DNA from: Tigriopus japonicus
Taxonomy: Eukaryota > Arthropoda > Copepoda > Harpacticoida > Harpacticidae
Assembly: GCA_010645155.1 (NCBI GenBank)
Contig: CM021312.1
Coordinates: 11,962,656-12,026,655 of the forward strand
Length of the DNA: 64,000 nucleotides
Direction: 5' to 3'
Positions 34,892 to 48,100 of the stretch are shown here, one piece after another; within the stretch, counting starts at the first letter, position 1, and every line of letters starts with the position of its first letter. Below the pieces are notes generated by a model. The model had not been told where the DNA came from. It saw only the letters and a list, made by a program, of their open reading frames with translations, and did no database searches. Made by a program: the position numbers and the translations under genes.

Positions 34892-35180
34892 CCATCGGAC
34901 AGGTATTCTGCAAAGTTAGACCTAGTAAAAGGTTACTGGCAAATGCCATTGGAAGAAAGTTCCCAAAAGTTAACTACTTTCATAACTCCATTTGGAAAAT
35001 ATCGTTTCTTACGCTCACCCATGGGGTTTATTTCGACAGGAGACTCTTTCTCATATCGTGGAGACATTGCAATGTCCGGTCTGAACGTGAACAAGGTCAT
35101 TGATGATATGGCCATTAGCAGACAATCGTTCAAGGAATTAGTATCATCCATTTCTGATATTCTAGAACGTTGTATTTCTA
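34892..35180 (+). pseudogene. Gypsy reverse transcriptase, C-terminal part
   Basis: Continues the gypsy frame after the transposon: KLDLVKGYWQMPLEE, TPFGKYRFLRSPMGF, and VIDDMAI at the place of the catalytic YxDD box (the tyrosine is replaced). Homology ends near 35170. Confidence 0.8.
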
Positions 35181-35216
35181 TTTTTCATTTCAATTGTCAG
35201 TGTTTCCAAAAAAAAA

Positions 35217-35234
35217 AGAAAGAAAGAAAGAAAG
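35217..35234. repeat. (AAAG)n microsatellite
   Basis: A short AAAG run at the point where the gypsy homology stops. Confidence 0.85.
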
Positions 35235-36186
35235 TTGGAGACATTCGTTCCGCTCTTCCTTCCTTCCGTATCCGATGTTTTATTGCGAACTCCTTTGCTT
35301 TTGCTCCTTCATATTCCTCTTTCTTTCTTTATACATTTATGTTCATTGTCGGGGACTCGAAATATATGCTTCTACCGAATAAGACTTGCTTCCATGTTCA
35401 TTCCACATAATATAAGTCGAGTAATACGAAGGCTTAATTGAACAATAAAATCATTAGGTTTTCGTGACCTTTAAAAACACCAAATGAGTGATGAGTGGCA
35501 ATGTCTTTTGAACTAACTACCTCTTTACACCTTCGAAATCTTGATCAACTGATATTTTTTTAGAAAAATCAAAATAAACAAATCCTCATTCCAATGATCA
35601 CCCAAAACCAAATCTCACAAACGTTAAACTGAACATAAAGATATACATAAAGGTGGAAGTGTCGTCTTTTGAACTCAAGAACCCTATTATTGTGTTGGAA
35701 ATGGTTTAATTTGTAACATTCATCATCTTCAAAGTTAATGCTTACTTCAAAAACAGTAATCTGTACTTTGCAATGCCATTCCTATTTTCCATTAAGAATT
35801 CAGGGGCAACGTATTCCTCATTTTGTAGAAAGGAACGGGAGCTGCAATCCATTCCTTTTTTCAAGGAACAGCTAAACCCCACCTAAAAACTTACAAAATA
35901 TTGTTTGGTTCTTCTATTACATGGGCAACCCTGTCGGACAACACTCCCCAAATCTGGGTCTTGAGACGATTTTTTATGAGTGGTCAGACTTTAATGTACC
36001 TCCCAGATGGCTCCCCAAAGGCATCCGTAACATTGTACTTTTTAGCTTTTTTGGTTTCCCATTGTGATTTGCGCACCCTGTACCACATGCAATTTGAGAT
36101 AAAGAAAAGCTCTCTCCCTTCCTATTTGGCTATTCTTGATTGTTCAAAAAAGAGAACTACCAATGAAAAAGTTATTAAAATAATGA

Positions 36187-36192
36187 TTTATT
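36187..36192 (-). terminator. Polyadenylation signal of the kelch gene
   Basis: TTTATT on the plus strand gives AATAAA on the minus strand, 8 bases after the kelch-gene stop. Confidence 0.6.
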
Positions 36193-36199
36193 TTTAACA

Positions 36200-39100
36200 T
36201 CAAAAGACATTGTTATAACTTATAACTCCAAAATCAGACATGGGTTCCTTCATGTCGTGTTTCCGAACCCAAGGGTCATTGTGAACATACTCAAAGACTG
36301 CCTTCATAACAGTTCCATTGGCAGCCACACCCCCAAGGTAAAAAAGGCGGGTCTTCCCAATCACGGCCACACGCCCATTTCCAATTTCAAGAGGAAATCG
36401 ATGAGGAGCTACAGACCATGTTCTGTAAGTAAATCTTCATAACCAACAATTCTCTTCCATGACGCCTCCACTACATTACTCACTTATTATTTACATAGAA
36501 TATCTCCACAATATCAGTGTAGGAATCTCGACCTCCAACAGCCACAACCACTTTAAGGTTAGGCTCTATTTCAACTACATTTGCTCCAATATCTGTTCTA
36601 TGCACGGCCAAATTACCAGATGGGGTCCACTCATTTGAAACCTTGTTGTACACGTGAGTTTCAATGAATGCCTTGTAATATGGAATTCTCGCCATGCCCA
36701 AAAGAAGCACCTCATCATTTGAAATAGCCACCATGGTGTGTCTGAAGATGGACTTTGGCAATAGAGGACCTTCAATCCAAGATCCGTTTTCGAAAAGGTT
36801 TGTCCTCGGATAATGATATACATCTAAAAAGGACAAGGCATTAAAAGTTGTCGAATAAAAGAAAAAAAAAACTTTAATGGGGCATGCAAATAAAAGGTTG
36901 TGCGAAACGTGTGAAATTTTTCCGCCAGCGGGTAAAAAATTTACTCTCGGCAATTCGGCCAAGGTTGGCGTAACGATGGGGTTGGGCTGACCATGAAATT
37001 CACCCCAGAGCTGTGCAGTTTTTTTGGGTCGTTTTGGTGAACGCGTCAGAAGAACCTCGTGCCGTGTGGGGAGAGGTCCTTGGTAAGGATTGATCGAGGT
37101 CTAACTGGACGCTCCTAAATTTTTTGACAAAACATTGACTTAAAGAATGGCATGCCTCTGTGTTTTGCAAAATTTCAAGTACTTCATTCCTTTTCCCATT
37201 ATCTGCAGCTTTTAGACCAACACGTTGCGATATTGTTTGAAAATTTTCTTATGTCTCTTGAATTCCAGCTTTCTGAGGATATAATATTTTTTATTGACCG
37301 CCTTCTCCTTTTATGAGACTTCCTCCAAGCCCAAAGAGGTCAGGTCCAAAATATTATTCACCTACAACTTACTTTATTACCCTACAACTCATTTTATTAC
37401 CCTACCAATCACTTTATTGCCCTATGAATGCATCATGCCTTTACAAATACATCTCAGACGCACAATTACTTGCACGTCTGTAGCCCCCGTCTCATTGACG
37501 GGAAATGATCCACTGAAGAAGTCGTGGTAGGCTTTTATACCATGGCACTGCGTAGCCAACAAACCTACTGATGTACTTGAGGTGAACGGAGCTTGCTCTT
37601 AATACCGGTATTGAGTAAGCAAAGCATGCTAGTCAGGGTGGGCATTTGATTTTTGGACATTTTGTCCACCCCTGTCCAAAAGGTGTCCAAAAGTGTCCAA
37701 AAATAAGGCTGTCCAAAAATAGGAGTGTCCAAAAGTGTCCAAAAATAGTAATTCGAAAAATAATGGCAAAAAACATTTTTAGAATAACATTCTACAAACT
37801 TTCTCTCCAAAATAAACGTCACTTGACGAAATCTAAGCAAGAATAAGTCAATTCAGCATAAGANNNNNNNNNNNNNNNNNNNNNNNNNNNNNNNNNNNNN
37901 NNNNNNNNNNNNNNNNNNNNNNNNNNNNGGAGCATAAATACTATTTATCAACACAGTATGTGCAAGTTCAGAAGTGCCCGACTTGCCAAAAACTTACGAG
38001 TCAGGAGGTACGTAATTTTGGTGTCGAGAGGTAAAGCGAGAATCCCTTCTCATGGAGGAAACTCGTCAACTGCGACTGCAGAGTGCGGCATAGCAAACTA
38101 AACGAAAAAATGAAAATATCCTAAAATATAGAAATTGAATCATGTTTATCTAATGACACTTTCATTTAGCTCAGAATGTAATTAATTCCACAAAATGAGT
38201 AATTAATCTAGCAAATTGCTCAGACGGGCAGAAAGTACAAATCAATTTACCCTTTTAGTTACCAAAAATTGCAGAAAAATGTAACCAAAAGTGCAAAACA
38301 AAGTGCAGAAAAATGTTGAAAGTGTAAATAAATTTCGAAAAAAAGAGCAAATAACTTGCACTTGCAGCTAAAAAGTCATTCATAGTAAGAGTACCCACAT
38401 CACTTAATTGAGCTGGAGAAGTTATTTATAAGTTATAAAGATATTAGAGACTAGCTTTGAGGTAAAGAGACAATGCTGCACAAGTAATGAAGTTCTATTA
38501 ATTAAGTCACCACCAAAAAAGGATATAAAGTCATTTATAATTCACCAGAAAGCAATGGTCTGAATTTTCTGAATTTTCAATTCCTAAGGTGGTCTCATGG
38601 TTGTCTGTACCTAAAAAATATTCAAAATCCATGGAGCCATTGTTTTAACGGGCTTAACCAAAGTCCGCTTTTGTCCTTCAAGAATTCTGCTCAAAAGTAG
38701 CCATTGAAAATTGCATGGAAAAATAGATTTCACCAATACTTGATACAACCCATGACCAATTTGTGTCTAACACTTGCATCAAAGAAAATATGCATAAATG
38801 TGTTTTAAGCATGTTTCATGTGACATCACTTCAATATTTGGCTCGTGACCTACTAGGTGGGGTGAAAAGTAACCTCCTTGACCGACAAAATGCAATCCTA
38901 TTGCAAAATATGCTTATAATGCCTTGTAGTTCATTCATATTTAGGCATAAGTTTCAAATTTCAATGCATTATTGCCCTTCATTTTGTTTTAAGAGCTGAT
39001 TGATGTTGACGTGTTTGGCATCATGCTGAAAATAAATCTGATGATTTTACGGATGAAAACGTCAAAAAAGTGCATGAAATGGGGCTGGCTGACCGGAAAG

Positions 39101-42100
39101 TGAAGGTGCGTGAGCTGGTAGCTAACATTAAGACTATACTGAACTTTTTCCATTTTCATAAGTAATTCACGGTGTTCCGAATGGCGTTTTAGGTTTGAAT
39201 CAAAATACCCAAAGACACCATGGCACTTTTTGGATCCACAATTCAATGGGGAACAACTTTACTTTTATTGTATTATACAAGATTAGGTCCAGGAAAAAAG
39301 TTATATACCTAAAAACCTATTAAATATAACATTTTTCAACAAACTATTTAATCCATATTTAGAGACCATTTAGTTACCCAATGAATTCAAATTAAATAAA
39401 AATTCATTCAGCAGTAACTGAGTTATTTGACTTTGAATGGTCCATTTTTGACCCCAAAAAGCCGAAAAACGCTACAGTTATATGAAAAAACAAATTCCCA
39501 AAGATTTCACATAGTTTTTCAATATTGCAAAAATAAATGTTTTTTTTGACTTTTGGAACTTATGTCAAAATGGCTCAAAATAAGAAAAAATATCACCTAA
39601 AAGGTATTTAAAATACATTTTCCAATAAAAAACTTTTGCAGTATCAAAGATACTAAAAGTTGGGTAATAATTTAAAGTTTTGAAGAAATCGGTTGATGTT
39701 TCAAGTTTCGATTTTAGTCCATTTTGAACATGGTCCTTCTAGAAATCGTAATTTTGGATATGACTCTGTTAGACATTTTTATTTGTAATTTTGGCACAAC
39801 ACACACCGAAGCGTACCCTAAATTGGTATGAAAATAACTTTCCAAAAATCTTATTTAAATGCATTTTAAGTGATATTTTTTCATATTTTGAGCTATTTTA
39901 ACATAAGTTCCAAAACTGAAAAAAAATCATTTATTTTTGCAATATTGAAAAACTATGTGAAATCTTTGGGAATTTGTTTTTTCATATAACTAGCGTTTTT
40001 TGGCTTTTTGGGGTCAAAATTGGACCATTCAAAGTCAAATAACTCAGCTGTTATGGAATGAATTTTTATTCAATTTGAATTCATTGGGTAACTAAATGGT
40101 CTCTAAATATGGATTAAATAGTTTGTTAAAAAATGTTATATTTAATAGGTTTTTAGGTATATAACTTTTTTCCTGGACCTAATCTTGTATAATACAATAA
40201 AGGTAAAGTTGTTCCCCATTGAATTGTGGATCCAAAAAGTGCCATGGTGTCTTTGGGTATTTTGATTCAAACCTAAAAAGCCATTCGGAACACCGTGAAT
40301 TGTTTCCGAGGGCCTTCGACAACGTCTTTGATCGGTAGTGAAGTTTTGGAGGCCACGAAAGTGGCAAAACTAATATTTAATGGTATGATCTGACGGAGCA
40401 TTTATCTCATTACATTTATCAAACTTTTCTTTTGCTTCCTTCGCCATTTTACTTAGCAAAAAGTATTGTTTTAAGACAAAAGAAAAACCGTGTTGATCCA
40501 TTTTCGACATGATGCCAAACACGTCGTCATCAATGAGCTGTCAAAACAAAATTAAGGGCAATACTCCATTGAAATTTGAAACGTATGCCTAAATATGAAC
40601 GTACTTCAAAGCACTATAAGTATATTTTGCTGTAGGATTGCATTTTGTCGGTCAAGGAGGTTACTTTTCACCCCACCTAGTAATTACCAGAACTCAATTT
40701 CAACTGTGTTGTTGTCTCTTTGCCTCAAAACTGGTCACAAATATCTTTGGAACTTAAAATTGATGTCTTCAAGTCAATAAAACACCATGTACATGATATA
40801 TATTGATATATGCGTAGCTTAATATTTTCAAGTTTATTAGGGTCTCTTTTTAGAAATACTGGCCCTATTAGGCAATCAAACCTAAGCCTACAATCTACAT
40901 TATTTGTCAGATCCTTCCATTACCATAACTTGAGTTTCTTTTGGTTTAATATTTGTTCAAAGCCAAGATAAAGAATAAACTGTGAGGTTTGTGTCTGAAA
41001 TGCTATTATTCCTGAAAGGTGCTGAGAATGTTCCATTGCATTTGGAGGCTTTTTTGACAAGTTCAAAATTTGATCATGTAACTAAATATTCTTTCAAAAG
41101 TTACTTGATTCTCAAAGAGTAAAATTTTCATTTCTTCTCTTTACAGTCTTTCCAAAGTCTTTTTACACTATTTGCCCATCCATAGACAAACAGAACACTA
41201 CTTGGTGCTTTCAATGCGTGTAACAGCTCACACTTTCCATGAAATATATGATATGGCTCTGCAAATAACAACAGACTTAGATCAGGTTTGGACAAACTTA
41301 ATTGCCTCAAATGTTGATTGATGACTGTAAATGGATCTAAAACAGTCCTTGGTTCAATTGGCGAAAAGTTATTTTGATTGGTGTGAAAAGCTTGGTAATT
41401 GATAAAGAAATTAGGATATGATTATATGGCAAGGTTCAGATGAAAACACTTTAAAGGCACAATTCCATTTGCAGCCCTGGCATCAATATTTTAGGTGTTT
41501 TGTTTGTAAATCACAATGTTTGACCCTTTTGACTGCAAATCTACGTGTTTTATGGAAAATTTGAGCAGTTGCCAAACGGAATGAATGCACTTCATGGCGC
41601 ATTTTTATAATTGTATTCTTTTAATATAATGCACTAGTCCAGTTATTTGATCAGTTAGTTTAGTGCACTAGGCAAACCCCACAAAAATGGCTAATTTCTA
41701 GGACTGGAGGGGTGCATATTTGAAATGGTCTAGATCAAAAAGTAGGTAGGGAAGTTTCTACCACACTAGAACTTAAAATGGATGTATTGCACTGTAGATC
41801 ATAAATGACCTTCTTATTAAATTTATAAGCAAAAATTATTAAGGTTTTGGATGAAATCTTCACAATGAAAGGTATCAACATATTCTGAAAGTCTTTAAAA
41901 GGGTCTTGCCCAAAAGAGACATGTATTTAGAAGTGCAAAATAGGCAAAAAAAATCATATGCTTGATTCCACTGGACGAATGTCATTGAAAGAGTGTTTCT
42001 AAGAAAAACCGCAAAATATTTCACATGCATTCATTATTGGTCCAATTTTTAACGGTGCACCCTGTAGATCTTGATCGAAGTTAGCCCAAAGCTCGACCCT

Positions 42101-45100
42101 CTAAGATGACCACTCATCTCCTTGACAAGTCATTGATTTTTTACATATAGATGTGATAACGTTGAGCTGTATGTAATTTTGATGAAAGTATCTGTCAAAC
42201 TAAGTTTTACTGTAGATCACTAATGTCCTGCAAAATTAAGTTCTAATGGAATTTTATGAAGATTTCATATGAAATCTTCAACATGTCATGAAATCTCCTG
42301 ATCACTCTCCCAACTTCTGAGAAATAGTCAATGTTTTGTGTAGACTGGACCTCAGACGTTCTGTAAACGTTAAACGTCCAAAGATTGGCTGAGAGAGGTT
42401 GCGTGGCCAAGTAATAACATTCCGTGAAAAAAGACATTAGGAGGAAAAAGGATATTTCTTGATTAGATAGCTCGAAAATAGTCATACCAATCATAGGCCA
42501 ATGTAATATTTTGATTGTCAGTTGCGGTTTTGCACGAACAAAATACAATCCACGCTAATAAATTAACTTGTACTCATACAGTTGCTTGACAAACACAGAA
42601 AGAAAAGATTAGTATTGGGTTGAAAAGGCCATCAAAACAATTATTGGATTTGCAAATCTGATTTTAAGTATAGCTGTACAAAAAACGTTCCTTTAAAAAG
42701 GCATTTTTAACTCTTGGTTTTTATTTGACATATGTACTACCGGCTAATTCTTGCTCGTTAGGTACTACCTTTTTTTAAATTTTCTAGATTTCGCCGTTTT
42801 TGACAGTCAGATCAGTTCAGACACAGTAGGTCAGATGTTTTGTGTATTCCAAGGTGTGCTAGCAAAGTTGACTTTGAGGCAACTTCAAGGCAGTTTCAGC
42901 CGTTTTGTTGATAGCATAAGCTTTCTTGAATCAGAAGTACACCAAGCAACTCATGAAAAAGAGAAGTGTACCACCGGTGCCAAGGTGCAACAAGTAGATA
43001 CGTCAACAATTTTCCAACGCTCATATGTTTAGCATGCACAAACAGGTGCTAGTTCCATTGACTTCAAGTAAACTTCTAGCAAGCTGGGTCGCTATTTGGG
43101 CTTAGCATCAGGTTTAATTGATGAGAAGTTCTCCGAGAAGCACGCCTAGAGAGGAGCATTCCAACGTTGTGGAAGCACTCCCATTTGAGTACTTCAACGC
43201 TGATCAATCGAACTGCAAGCGAACTTCATTCCAGTGTTTCCTTAAATTAGCTGCCAAAATTTGCATGCTGTTGTGAGATCAATCAATGTTTTGAGTTGAA
43301 TGGAGTATGTATGTATGTATTTGTCGTTAAGTGAGTTATTACACTTTTGGCATGGTTCAGAATGAATAAGTTTCTGAAGGTCACATCGGAAGTTATAAGG
43401 GGAGGGTGTTCACGTATTCTTTCACACTTTTCTTGAATGATCTGGGGGATTTCTCTTCTTTTATTTGCGTTGGGGCTCTGTTCCATAGTAGTGATGCTTT
43501 TGTTGCAAAGCTGGTTCTTGTTTGATGTTTTGGTTTTGGTCGAGGCACGTTCCTTTGCCCAGACGACCTCGTTTTTATATGGGTTGCTACGGATGGGCGG
43601 AGTTTTTCGGTAATACCGGGAATGTCATGGTCTAGTGCACGCTTCAGTTCGGTTAGCATCATTTCTGCAGATATCCGATTCACCGTGGGTAAGCCCGTCC
43701 GTTGTACGAGCGCCTCCAAGGAAACACGATCAGATATACGGCAACCAATCATAAGACGCATGATACGATTCAACGTAATCTGGAGATCCCCCATGAGTTC
43801 GGTTTTTGGGTCTTCTTGACTAAGTTGCACCTCTCCATAAATCGCCAGACCCATTCTAAGCCCGGAGAGGACTAGACCGTGTACGACAGTTCTGAGGAGT
43901 GCCCTGGGTACAACGCTGTTGAGCCGGCCCAGGATACCAAGCCGACTGAGTATCATGTTCTTCATTTTTCGGACATGCTCCCTTCCGGACAGATCCCACG
44001 TTACCTCAATCCCCAGTATATTCACTGACGATGTCGCATGAATGGTTTCTCTCCCAACAGAGATTTGGGAGGACCATAAAGTCCTCCCCTGAGTTGGCTT
44101 CTTTTGGATCAGGAGGTAGTTGGTCTTTTTTGTGTTTGCCACAAGCCAGTTAGATGCCATGAAGCTCAGGATTGCGGTTGCCTCCTTTTCCAAAGATCGT
44201 TCCAGCTCCTTGAGATCTTTGTGTGACATTGAGGCCGTTGTGTCATCCGCGTAGGAGGTTATTGATGCCGTTGTCCACAATGGCAAATCTGCCATAAATA
44301 TTAGGAAAAGCAGAGGTGAAAGAACGCTCCCTTGCGGAGCACCGTACTCTGTGTTCGCGATATCTGACGTTGACCCATCAACCAGGACTCTTTGTGATCT
44401 TCCCTCCAGGAAAGATCTCATCCATGAAATGCTGTGCGAGTCGAATCCGATTACCTCTAGTTTTTGGCACAAAAGAGTCGTGTCCATACAGTCAAATGCG
44501 GCAGAGAGGTCAAATAATAGCACTCCTACTAGTTCGTCTTCCGATCTTTTCTCTTCCCAACCAGTCATCATGGAAATAAGTGCGGTTGTTGTTGACCTCC
44601 CGGGCCGGAAGCCATGTTGGGAGTTTGGGAGTAATTCGGACTCTTGCACATATGCTTGCACTTGTTCTTTTACAATAGCTTCGATGACTTTTGAGGCTAC
44701 AGGCAATAATGATATTGGGCGATAATTTGATACTTCATCCTTTGCCCCCTTTTTGTGGAGAGGAATCATCTTGGCATTTTTCCAGGATGATGGAAAGACT
44801 CCATTTTTTAGAGACGCGTTTATAACTCTCGTTAGCGGTAGGAGCAGTACTTGATGGCTTTTTTTTAACACGTCGCTTTTCAATCCGTCCCAACCTGTAC
44901 TATTGGAGCTTTTGAGTCGGTTGATGTGTTTTTGAACAGTCAACTCGCTTACTGTTTTTAACGAGAATTTTAAGGACCTCTTCTTCTGTTTCATGGCCAA
45001 TCTCAATCTGGCAAGGGGATCCTGTTGAAGAGAAGGGTTTATTCTTGTGCGCAGTTCTCTCACTTTTTCGGTGAAAAACTCGTTGAAAGCCTGGCCAACT

Positions 45101-48100
45101 TCTTTTGGGTCGCTCACTGCGGTGTTTGGGTCCTAATATAAAGGGTCCTAGTAATATGAAATAAAGAAGGAGAAATGTGGAATAGCTGAACCAGCGGGCA
45201 ATTAGTGTTTCGAGAGGATGAATTTACGATCATAGATGTAGAGGCACTTCTAGGTTGGAATGAGAGACTTACTTTTCAAAATGGCAGCTGTCTCAACAAA
45301 ACCAGCCAATGGATGAGTGTAATCGAACTAATTCAGCTGGGGATTCTGGGGCCAAACTGGCTAGGGATGCGTCGGAGTCGAGACTCACCCTCCATAAAAT
45401 TTATTCAAAATTCGTGAGCCCAACTCGTTTTCTTCATTTTGAAAATCAATTCAACTAAGACTTTGCTCCTCACGTAACAAACTAAAACTATGAAATGTCA
45501 GAACCTAGTTCTGACCCATCCCTAGTCATTTTGGCCCCAGAATCCACAGCTGATTTCGTTCGATTACACTCATCCATTGAACTACGAAGTGTACTAACAA
45601 GTACACTTTCTAGAGTTGCCATCAAAACATATGCTCACACCATTTACTTGAACTGGACGATTCATATTGCGTTTGGCACGATTTGTCAAAATTGCAACCA
45701 ACAAACTATCAGAGTGCCACAAGTTCAAATTGAATTAGTATATGAAATCACTGAATGCGATTTGGTTGGGTTGCAGAAATCTTCAAAGGAGTTGTGTTTA
45801 TAAAGTTAATGAAAAGTTTACTCTCAAGTAGACTTTGGAGCATACCTTCAAGTAAACTAGCAAGCATTCCAAGACCAATACAACCAAAACATATGAACTA
45901 TTGTTCCTAATCAAAAGGGACATACATAACGTCTATTTTGTGGGAGCAGCTTTAACCGTCTTTTTTTTGTCTGGACGGGCATTTAATCCTTCTTCTTTCT
46001 TATAAGATAGGTTCATTCACCTTTTTGGGAAATTAATTCAATTTTTCCATGTTTCAAGTATTTTTTTCTTTTTTTCCATCTGTTGGGAACTTTTATTCAT
46101 CTTTTTTTGTTTAATCGGTCAATTTTATTCGTCTTTTTCGTCTAATTTGACAGTTTTATTCGTCTTTACTTCCTGTCCTTACTTATTACACTAATCTTTG
46201 TTGTACTGTTCTTATACATTGATCTCAATGTATATGTATGACAATGTAATGTATGACAATTTAGGGAATGAAATGGAATGTTGATATTGATCACGCAACC
46301 TCTCAGCCGATCTTTGGACGTTTAACGTTTACACAGACGTTCCGCTTTGGAAAAATGGCCTTGATTTGATTTTCACGTTGGAATGACGCCTCTCAAGAAA
46401 CGATGTAAAGAAAAGGAACAGGCTTGCTGGATTAAAGAACAAACATTGCCAATTTACCAAAAAACATAGACTTGAGACCTTGGAGCTAAAGCAACTTCAA
46501 AAACCAACCAATGAAACAACGTCGGGCTTACGAGATGTAATTTTTCTCGATCCTTTTATCTTACGAGTGTTAGATTTTCCTATGATAGAATCGATTTTGA
46601 AGCTTCTTCAAATTTCCATGGCAACACTTTTTCTTCTTTTGTTCCGCGAAAGTAAAATCTTTGAAGCTCTCGGTTTGAAAAGGCAGGTCTAGTTTTTCAG
46701 CATATTTTGCTATAAATGAGCTCATAAAAATGGTTTGCTCTAATTGAACTCCCCAAACACGATATTGGCAAATTTTGCACGTTTTGCACAACCTTTTATT
46801 TGCATCCCCCATTGCCTCCATGAAGATAGTGCTTTTAACAAATTTTGTCAAAATAGAAGTCATTTGATGTAATTGCATAAAATTTGAAACTAAAAATGAC
46901 TGTTATAAAAAGATTGACAATTTTGTCTTAACAAATAATCAGACCTGTGATGTACGTAATTGCAAAAACATTTCCATATACATAAGATATGGGATTATTT
47001 TATTCACAGATTTTCTCCGTTTCGAATTTTGTTTGTTATGTAGATTGATGTAAGAAAAGTTTATGTTTTTGACGTTTCTCTCACATTTTGCACTTAAAAA
47101 GAAATGCCTTTTCACTTAGATTTGAAAAAAAAATTGAATGGTATTCAATTTCTCGATATAAGAAATCTCAGTTTAAGAAATTTTCGCGATAGAAGAAACT
47201 TTTCCGTGCTGACCAAAATTTTACTGCATAAGAATTCTCAATATAAGAAATTTTCCAGTTTTCCTCAATCTCGATATAAGAAACATTCTCAAAGTTTTGG
47301 CCTATTTCTCTCGCTTAAATGGGACAAGCAAAGTGAGAAAAAGGTTGTTGATTTTGTGCCTCGTTGTCTTGCGCTGCCTATTTTTTTGTAGCGTCTGTTC
47401 TTTCTGCTCTGCGCTCGATCAAAAAATTGTTACACGCGACGAACGATCGAGATCGAGATCCGATCGTAGAATTTTAGTGAAACAATGAGGCACCAGAGGC
47501 CATGACCGAACTAAGCCGTAAACAATCAGGCATAGCTGATGTTTACTTGTTTACTGAGCTTCCCTCATTTGTCACAGCACAAAACAAAACAAAGCATTTC
47601 TAAAGGGATCGATGCAATGCATCCATATTTTGCGCTTTTGCGCAAACTTTGCGCTTTTTAGGGTGCCTTTTGCGCATATAAGGTTATATAAAGGTGAAGA
47701 AAACTCCTCAGGTAGTTTCCTTGTATTTTTTTATCGTTTCTTGAGCCAATTTTCTTGAGTCTCGATATAAGAAAAATCTCAATAAAAGCAACATTTTGCC
47801 GCTGACAGAAAAGTTTCTTAAAATGAGATTCGATTATTATTGTAATGAATTTCGTTCGAAAATGAATTAATTGTTGTTAAATACATTTCAAATGTAATTG
47901 ACACAGGTCTGCTAATAATTTTTCCAAAGAATCAACGACGAATTGGAAATATGTCGATTTTTTTCCTTCAAAACTTTTTCTGCAAAAAGTTCATTTTTAT
48001 GTGCGATAAAAACATTTTCCGTTTCCACAAAAGTTTCCACCATTTGCGTATATGGACATGGGATCCGGGGACGCCATGGAAAGGAAAAGCAGGGCGACAG

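Larger units (their letters stand above)
32700..35180 (+). mobile_element. Ty3/gypsy retrotransposon remnant (gag-pol)
   Basis: In order: a nucleocapsid-like zinc-knuckle region, an aspartic protease and a reverse transcriptase, with frameshifts, a small hairpin insertion and an 841 bp DNA transposon in the reverse transcriptase. No LTR, RNase H or integrase was found. The right end stops abruptly before a pyrimidine/AAAG-rich stretch. A short relative is at 22300-22470. This is an inactive remnant. Confidence 0.85.
38853..40680. mobile_element. Mariner derivative made of two inverted arms
   Basis: 1828 bp with ends CTAGGTGGGGTGAAAAGTAA and the exact reverse complement, flanked by TA on both sides (38851-38852 and 40681-40682). 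Most of the element is a giant inverted repeat (38853-39040 with 40510-40680, and 39164-39660 with 39780-40304). The arms differ by what is left of the transposase gene. The corresponding uninterrupted site is at 58859-58860 in repeat R copy 2. It is inactive. Confidence 0.9.
38225..41392 (-). repeat. Long repeat R, copy 1, split by a mariner element
   Basis: Without the insert at 38853-40680, this stretch matches the reverse complement of about 58143-59590. Shared pieces include acgggcagaaag near 38225, the caatatttggc region at about 38832, and an ORF at 41310-41128. Copy 2 has inverted ends TAGGGACGGGCA/TGCCCGTCCCTA, suggesting a hAT-like origin. Confidence 0.75.
42480..46190 (+). mobile_element. 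Family A element split by later insertions
   Basis: 42480-42830 matches the interior of family A (gattgtcagttgcggttttg, then ttctagatttcgccgttttt). 45940-46190 matches its right end (ttattcgtctttttcgtc, then acttcctgtcc). LINE-D (43305-45130) and MITE F (45307-45579) lie between. Outside, 42354-42405 and 46282-46330 form a 50 bp inverted pair (gtaaacgttaaacgtccaaa), so the whole may sit inside an older foldback element. Confidence 0.55.

Noticed and set aside
42243..42548. 101-codon minus-strand ORF
   Set aside because: Overlaps the 42354-42405 inverted repeat arm and family A interior; the frame is not kept in the related copies at 46282 or 57180.
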